A DNA stretch of 64,000 nucleotides from Aldrovandia affinis (Eukaryota; Chordata; Actinopteri; Notacanthiformes; Halosauridae), in contig JAINUG010000023.1 in the NCBI GenBank assembly GCA_029706075.1, positions 3,123,438 to 3,187,437 of the forward strand, written 5' to 3'. Both the position numbers and the translations under genes were made by a program. Below are positions 28,001 to 37,000 of the stretch, piece by piece (positions within the stretch are counted from its first letter, which is position 1; the number at the start of each line of letters is the position of its first letter). The notes beneath the pieces were generated by a model. That model was given only the letters and a program-made list of their open reading frames with translations, made no database searches and was not told the DNA's origin.

Positions 28001-31000
28001 ATGCCGATTCTTGGAGCAGACACCAATTGACCACTGTAGCAGGGCCCATGCTCACAGGTGCTGCCAATCAGGTGCCAATCAGGCACCTGATTGTCAGCAC
28101 CTGGGGGTACCGGAAGCTCAAAACAAGAGTCAATAGCAACAGCAGAATAAGCTGTTTGGCATTGGCAGAGAAGATTTGGCAAATCTTTCATGGGCGCAAC
28201 CCACATACTCAGCTGTGCTGCTCATCCCACAAATGCATGTTCCTTACAAATGGGGCCATTTAAAAGGGAAATAAACAGGCTTTCCAACGGTATACAATTT
28301 ATTGCCAAGAAGCATTATTACAACAGAGAAATAATCTACCAAACACAAATTTCTGAACTTTTTGTTCGATGTTTATGTAACAGGAGTATTCATATCCAGG
28401 CCTCGAGGTCCGTAGTGTCTGCAGGTATTTGTTCCAACCATGTACTACACCACCTGATTTCACTAATTAGCTTGCTCCCTGGACCAAGGAGGTAAACTAA
28501 TTATTCAAAATCAGGTGGTGTAGTGCGTGGTTGGAGCTGCAAACCTGCAGACACTGCGGACCTTGAGGCCTGGATTTGAACACCCCGCTATATAAGTAAT
28601 TATGTATATTTTATGCTCCAAAAATTCAGAGAATTCCAAACCTACATTGCTAATACAACTGTTCAGAAAAACATTTTTTTTAATAATTATATATTTTTCC
28701 AGAAAACATCTGGATCACACTTACTCCCACCCCTAACTATTCTTTTCAATTGAATCCAACAAAAACAAATCTTCATAAATATACAACTTATTTGAAGTTC
28801 ATTGGAAGGTTATGGAACTATAGAGTGGCCTACAATGATTTCCTGTATCCCTAGGGAATAAAAAGGAGGGAACACATTTGAAATACTGTGGTCAGCCACA
28901 GAAAGGAAAGGCAAAGAACTCCCTGAAAGCATCAGACAAAAGGTTATTACCTCTACAGATCAGGAGATCAGCAGATGGACCTTCCAACAAGACAACGATC
29001 CCAAACATACGTCCAAAGAAACTAAGAAACGGTTGACAGAGCACATGATCAATGTCCTGATGTGGCCATCTCAGTCTCCAGACCTGAATCCAATTGAACA
29101 TTTGTGGTTTGAACTCAAAACAGCAGTCCACAAACATCAACCCAAGAATCTGAAGGATGGTTGAGGATCCCCCTGAAGAAGTTCCATAAATGTGTACGAC
29201 ACTACAGAAGGTGACTACTTTCTGTTATAATGGCCAAAGGAGGAACCACAAAGTACTGATAACAGGGGTGTGAATATTTGTGATTCTTTATTTTTCTGGA
29301 GCCCACTGTACATATATATTCACTATAAATAATTGAAATAGGATATGTGTAATCATCCTGTGTCACACTCGAGTGTGTTTACAGAATGTTGGGTGTGTTA
29401 CTCTTGAGTAACATCCTCTTCTCATAAAATAGCAGAGACATGTGGAACAACCATATGTAAAATGGGATACTTTTGCAGAGTAAAAAGTGAATGGCAGTAC
29501 CTTTAGAGGGGTCTCCAAGTGTGGAGCATGTACTGTGTCCAACTTGCAGGCCGCTTTCACACATTTTCTTTGCCTTAAAACAGAAGCAACACAAAGAATT
29601 GCACAAGGATAACTGGCAACTGCAGAGATTTTGACTGGGTTAATTTGTCATTACAGGGACATTGACAGGGTTAATTGACAATAGCAGTGATTCTGATTGC
29701 AGTAATGCAAATGCAATCATGGGTAGAATAGTTTTTATAGCTTCAGAATTAATTCATAAATATGTAAGTCATAAATATATGTGTTTCCCGTAAGGAGGGT
29801 GTGGCACAGAACTATGTAGGCAGTCTCAATGACATGGTTGGGTTCTGGCCTCTAGTGTTGGATTCTGAAATGTGGGTGGAGTACCCCTTTAAAAAGTTAT
29901 TTCAGTTATTTTTGAGCGTGCTTCTCATCTTGCTGTAGCGCTTCACCCTTGGCCGAATTTACCTCCTCTTCCTCATCGAACAACAGGAAGCCGAACGACT
30001 CTTCCAGCTCCTCCTTTGTGTACCCTCGCTTCTTCTTCTCCACACGGAATGCCCGGTACTGTCAGGAGAGGAGCGACCATGAACCATGAACCCTAGCAAA
30101 CTCATCAGCAACGCGTTTCTCGCTGCAACCACAATATGACCACAGTGACTGCCGTCATTTTGTTGCAGCTCAATGATTCCGCACGCTGAGGATTGGGGAA
30201 AAAAAAATAGCGGGCGCACGCAAACCTCAGAAGAACATCATGTGGAAACAGTGCTCACCTCTTCCTCCAGTGTGGCGCTGTTGACCATGTGTGCATCGCT
30301 GTATCGAAAGCAATTCCCAGACTCGGTATACATGTAGGAGTTCTGTAGTACGGGCAGAATGCTGTGCTGGAACATTCTGGAATCCAGCAGCATCGGCTCC
30401 AACAGACCTGGAAGAGATTGAAGCAAGGTCCTACAGTTAAATCTTCCTTAAAATTAGCCCTTAAAAACCAACCCATTCTGTTAGGCTTTCACCAGTCATT
30501 TATTCAAAGCAAGAAAACCTGGAGCCCAAATGAAATTTATATCACTACTCATTCTTTCCCATTTCCCAAGTCCAGATGTACAGCATGTGTTCCTGGTTTA
30601 GAAGGAACAAAAGATCTACTGTTGTGTTAGTAAGTGTAGTTTTCAATTAAAAACCATTGTAGATTGTACATTACAATGCAATGCTGACAAATGTTCTGTA
30701 CAAAGCTGCACTGGGCTTATCTGGGTGTGTTAACTCAGCTGAAAGATGGTTTACTTAAACGTGAAGTGAATTCTGTCTGTTCAAGTCATTTTCTTGTGGA
30801 GATCGCCAATTCTTTATTTTTGAAGGATTTTTGAAGGATTTTTAAATAAGGAAAATCTGTAATGTTAGTCCTGAATGCAATATTTGGGGCAACTTACATT
30901 TGAGATATTCTCCAGTTACACACCTTGATATCAACTCAGATGAGGTACCTTGATGAAGGGTATGATAGCCAACCTGTGAATGAAGCCTACTTCTTTAAAT

Positions 31001-34000
31001 ACTACCCCACTCTGCCAACCCTGCATGCGCAGGACACAAAAGGGGTCAGGTCTCAGTACACCTTGCCTCAACTAACAGGCGTTACTTTGCTTCACTCTAA
31101 AACCTATAGACAGTCAAATAGAATCCGGTGTAAGCCCTCCCACTTTTACGGGAGGAAACTAGTAGAAAGAAAATAAGTCGTTTGTAGCTCATGTATAGAG
31201 ATTTACAGTGTTTGTAAAATCATTGTTGGGGTATTGCAATCGCCATGCAGTATTAAGGTTTTAATGAGATCATCAGCTTGGATGGAGGGAGGACTGGATG
31301 GACAGATGGGGAGAAGGAGGACTGAGATAGCTTTTGGTTATACATGTGTATGGAGATGTACAGTATATGGTTTGGTAAAATATTGTAATTTAGATGTACA
31401 GTGCATCCGGAAAAGTATTCACAACGCTTCACTTTTTCCACATTTTGTTATGTTACAGCTTGTCTGGCCAAACTAAGTAACCGGGCAAGAAGGGACATGG
31501 TCAGGGAGGTGACCAAGAACCCAATGGCCACTCTAAGAGAGCTTCAGAGTTCCTCTGCAGCGATGGGAGAACCTGGTAGAAGGACAAACATCTCTGCAGC
31601 ACTCCATCAATCAGACCTTTATGGTAGTGGCTAGACGGAAGCTACTTCTGAGTGAAAGGCATATGACAGCCCACCTGGAGTTTGCCAAATGGTACTTAAA
31701 GGACTCTAACAGCATCAGGAAAAAGATTATCCGTTTTGATGAGACACAAATTTAACTTTTTGGCCTGAATGCCAAGTGCTACCATAAAGGTCTGATTGAT
31801 GGAGTGCTGCAGAGATGTTTGTCCTTCTACCAGGTTCTCCCATCGCTGCAGAGGAACTCTGAAGCTCTCTTAGAGTGGCCATTGGGTTCTTGGTCACCTC
31901 CCTGACCATGGCCCTTCTTGCCCAGTTACTGAGTTTGGCCAGACGGCCAGCTCTAAGAAGAGGTTCCAAACTTATTCCATTTCACAATGATGGAGCCCAC
32001 TGTTCTCCTGGGTGCTTTCAATGCTTTAGCAATGTTTTTATACCCTTCCCCAGATCTATGCCTCAACACAATTCTATCTCGGAGGTCTATGGAGAGTTCC
32101 TAGGACTTCATGGCTTGGTTTTTACTCTGACATGCACTGTCAATCGTGGGACCTTATATAGACAGGTGTGTGCTTTTCCAAATCATGTCCAATCAATTGA
32201 ATTTACCACAGCTGGACTCCAATGAAGTTCTAGACACATCTCAAGGATGATCAGTGGAAACAGGATGCACCTGAGCTCAATTTTGAGTGTCACAGCAAAC
32301 GGCGTGAATACTTATGTACATGCGATATTTTCGTTTTTTATTTTTAATACATTTGCTAAAATTTCTAAAAAACTTTTTTCACTTTGTCATTATGGGGTAT
32401 TGTGTGTAGAATTCTGAGGAAAAAAATGAATTTAATCCATTTTGGGATAAGGCTGTAACATAACAAAATGTGGAAAAAGTGAAGCGATGTGAATACTTTC
32501 CGGATGCACTGTATAATAGCCGAGCAATAGTATGTTATAAATAACATCATCAACTTGGATGAAGGGATAGATGGATGGACAGATAGATAGATAGGATGTA
32601 GTAGGGTATCTTAGTGGTTACACTGGTGTATAAAGATAGAGTATTTGGTTTGCTAAAGTATTATAATAGTGATGCAGTAGTAAGGCATAATTACATCATC
32701 AGCTGGATGGATGAATGGACAGATAGAGACCGGAGGACTGACATAGCTTTTTGGTTATACAGATTTACAGTATATTGTTTGGTAACGTATTGTAATTCAG
32801 ATCATAATAAAGTTTTGCTTTATTGGCATGACATTTTACAATGCATATTGCCAAAGCTTGTATAACTGTAATAAAAAAATATATGCATCTCAGATCATGT
32901 GCGGTCACTAGGCTGAATAGATTAGCCAACTTGGAAATTGTGTGACAAAAAAAAAAAAAAAAGACAGTGAAGATTGGCACTTTGCAATGAAAATTATGCA
33001 TGTAGGCAAATTTATCTATATTATTATATCATATCTGTAGGTAACACTTATAGGGGCTTAGTAATGAGTTTACACACCGTCCACATGCAGGACTTTTTTT
33101 CTGACTGATTTCACGATCTCTATGGTCATTTTATTATTACCTAACTTTTTTCCTTAAACTGGGAACCGGGGTCAACGATGAAGAAGCTAGCTATCTAGTT
33201 AAGCAGGACATAAGACGTGGGGTCAACGATGAAGAAGCTAGCTATCTAGTTAAGCAGGACATAAGACGTTTTTCCTGAAAATTATTCAGACATTGCTGTT
33301 TTAAAAGGTAAAATATTGAGAGCTTACTCAGGGCTCGACATAGCATTTGACAGTGCATTTAAACTGAAAGATATGTTTTACATAGCCTAGTCTTCCCTTA
33401 ATAAATGGTGTTTTCAGAAATTCTAACTCGGCTGCAAATTGCTTCATAAAATAAGTGACTACTGCCTCCGAACATATGGGGTGAAATATAAACAGCAACA
33501 AGCCCAACAGGCTCGGTGATGCGCACTTTCCAGACAGAGTACAAAGGGCAGCCGTTAGCAACTGTTAGTGTACGGAGTAGCCTGAAAGCATAGCTCCACA
33601 CCGGACACCAGCATTTCCCGGCAATAAAACTGCTGTTAAACTGACACGAATTATGTTTGATGGCTCTGCTTTGCTTGTCAAAGTCAGCGAGTAAATGTAA
33701 AATTCCATGTCTTTCAGCTAGGCTACATTCAGACGGACTGTTTTAACACTACACTTGACACTACGTCGACTTTGTGGGTGTGTCCAATCAAATATATTTA
33801 CTAGGGGTGCCTCGATATATCGGTGGACTATCGGTATCGGCCGATATTTGCCTTGTTGACTGCATTCGGCTTCAAATTTAACGATGGCAGCGACCGATAA
33901 TTATCCATCAGTTTGTGTTGCTTCAATCAAACTTAAATGGAACAGCAGCATCTTTTATTTACAGGCTAAACTGACTGATACCAAATAACAAATCGGTCCA

Positions 34001-37000
34001 GAATCGGTGCATCCCTAATATTTACATAATATTCAATTGGCAGGGGACTGACATGTTTAAATATATTGAACATATATAACATTAACATACTGTTACATGA
34101 TCATAGCTAACGCTATTTGTGCAGAAAACATAGCTGGTTAAAGTTATACTAAGCGATTTGCCTGTAGTTCTTTGAACCGTAGTCTCGCATTGCCAGTTGA
34201 CTGTGCATGACTGATAGTGAAAACTATCAAGCAATTTTTTTATAGAAAGGAAATTCATGTGGAAATATATTTGATTCTAGATTTCCTACACTGGTATTTA
34301 AGCATTTTCTAATTTGCAAACCCATACAATCTACTATAGCTATGCCTGATCAGCTGTGTCAAGTACGCCCATCAGCCACTGCTTAGTTGTAGCCACTGCA
34401 ACCACAGAAATTTGTCAAGGTAGGCTTGTTACAGGTGATGGCTATCCTAGCAAATTCTAACCAGCCTTGCTCACAGGCAGTAAAAATGCCATCTCAGCAT
34501 TGGTCCTAATAAGCTGTGTCACTTTCAGCTCTTGCCATCTTGAAAATGGCTCTCCAATGTTTGCACATTTTCTACATGTGTGTTATTGTGTTATTGAATA
34601 CTGTAGCGTAAATGTATACTGATATTGTAGTGCTATACAGATGAGTTTTTTTCACAAATGTTTTGAACATTTCTGTTGTCCGTTGAGTACTTCTACTAAG
34701 TACTAGTATCCCTTGACGACTACTACGAGTACTACTGCTCCATAGTTATACTTGCTAGAAGTAGTAATATACTATTTCATATATCATTTGTGCTTTTGCC
34801 AAGCAAACAGTTTCTTCTGGAACTCAATAGTTTTAACTTGAACCTTTTCCTACAGTATCCTTCAGAGGGCGCTTTTTAACAACAGAATGGAATGAATTGA
34901 AAAACAGCTACGGTTATAGTTAGCTAGCTAGATTACATAACTTTGCTGAACACAAGGCAAAACTAAATTCTGCTTCATGCAAAAGCTGGAAAACACAGAT
35001 TTGATATTGGCAAATGTTCAAAAAAGAACAATTTCCATTCACAGCGCATAGATTTCCTTGTATTTTTTCTGAAAGCATCCTACAACTTTGCAAATCTTGT
35101 TCCATTTAGTTCATACATAAGATATGTTGTATTTATTCAGGAAGCACATGCTGAAGAATCTTATTGTATTTATTCACAAATCTGTGAGTGCAACCACAAC
35201 TTGAGACAAAATTTCAAAGCATGTTTTGCAACAAGTCATAATGCAAATTTGCAATGCTTGTTTTGCAACCGTACATGCTTATGCGTATTGTAACTCCATA
35301 GGTCACACCTTCTCAAACGGTCTCGGGTTATCTGGGAAAATGTAGAATCGCCATTTTTAAAAATATTTGTGATGAAGGGGTTTAAGAGACGCTAGCAGGA
35401 ATACTGTGGAAATTCCAGTTGAACTTAGTTATGTGCCAATGGAACTGGCAATGCTTAATAACAATAGAAAGAATTATAAATGACATATAGGCCAAGCTAT
35501 GCAACAATCAAACTATTGCTGTATTTCTGCAAAGGAAAACAAGGACATATTGACAACAATAAATCTCATCAAATGCAACTTTGATGATAGCTGCAATCAG
35601 CCTGAATAAAGATGAAAAACAAACATACATCTTATTATCAAACCTAGTTGTTTTGTAATCAACAAAAAATAAGTAAGGCCTTAAGGCTGAAATTCCAACA
35701 TACTTCGAAGGAGGAGCGATGAGACCCAGAACACCGAATGAAGCCCACGCTTGAGAGAAAGCCTTTCACCTGACCGCAAACAGATTTCGCTCACAGTTCA
35801 TCGGCCACGAGGGCACACTAGTCAACACAACATTCCACACCCGCCCAGACTGAGGCTTTCACAGCAGGCGTGCTCGACAACCCAAACCCTGCTGCTTTCA
35901 CTGAATACAGGAGGCCCCTTAAAATCTGACAAGGGGATTGGTGAAACTCCACTAAAGCAACCAACCAGGCAGACAGGAGCAGTACATGTGCGGAAATGTG
36001 ACACCGTGTCGATCAAAGTCCTTCAACGCAGGGGTGACCTGTAAAAGTATCATGCACATGTGACATCACATTTTGTAGCTATGTCAGCTGTAAACAACAC
36101 CATGAAAGATGGGTACAAGCAGTGCAATTACAGATACAGGTAAAATGTGTGCCTTGTGGGAAAAGAAGCCAATTTCTCAGTTCATATGGATCTAACCTTT
36201 CCACCAAGATTTACTGAAGACCTTAGGCCACATGGAGAAAGAAAACTGTTACAACCCTAGAATAGGCATAATCTTGCTGTCTACAGGGCCAAGGGAAGCC
36301 AGTGGCCATGTTGGGGGTGAACCAGGCCCCACCAACAAAGCCTACTTCCACAAGAGGCTGACAACACACAGGCAAACAGAACTGTGGCATGCAGGTGTGT
36401 CTGTGGTGCACACAACTGTGCAACACACACACAAAAAAACATGCATGGTGGTTCTCTGTGGCTCAGTTGGTAGAGCATGGCGTTGGCAACGCTTAGGTTG
36501 TGGGTTCAATCCCCACTGGGGCCACATATACTGAAAATGTATGCATTCACTACCGTAAGTCGCTTTGGATAAAAGCGTCTGCTAAATGGCGTATTATATG
36601 TGTGTAGATGGAAAGTCCTCCACTGGAATCAAGAGACACAACTCAATGTTGCATATCGACACCAACCAAAAGTGGCCACTGATCACATGCCTTTTTAATA
36701 GAACATCACTAACCGTTGGATATGTGTGACAAAGGCCACGGTACAACCCTATCTGAAAGGCATTCCCAGACGGGGTACTGCGGTTGAACAGTAGACCAAC
36801 GTACTTACCATACATTCCTTAATGGTCACTTAATATCCGGCTGCTGTCCAAGTAAATTATTAAATGAAATCATGGACTTCCATAACTTACTAAATACGTA
36901 ACTAATTGTTTCACGGGATTACTAATGTAGACTACATTGTGATACATAGCAATAAACATTATAATCCATTATTTAATGCTGTACTGTTCATAATGGAATC

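Larger units (their letters stand above)
19478..29500. other. tasor2 intron 4, 10 kb, transposon-rich
   Basis: Holds, left to right, a hAT-MITE fragment, mostly unique AT-rich sequence (20.1-22.8 kb), the RTE-type LINE with nested SINE, the Harbinger with nested LINE, a palindromic MITE and a Tc1 fragment. No additional exon with family-like coding was recognised. Confidence 0.7.

Noticed and set aside
36448..36525. Possible functional tRNA-Ala gene
   Set aside because: The head is tRNA-like but is followed by a SINE body and tail, and copies with the same tail occur at 45.9 and 56.65 kb.
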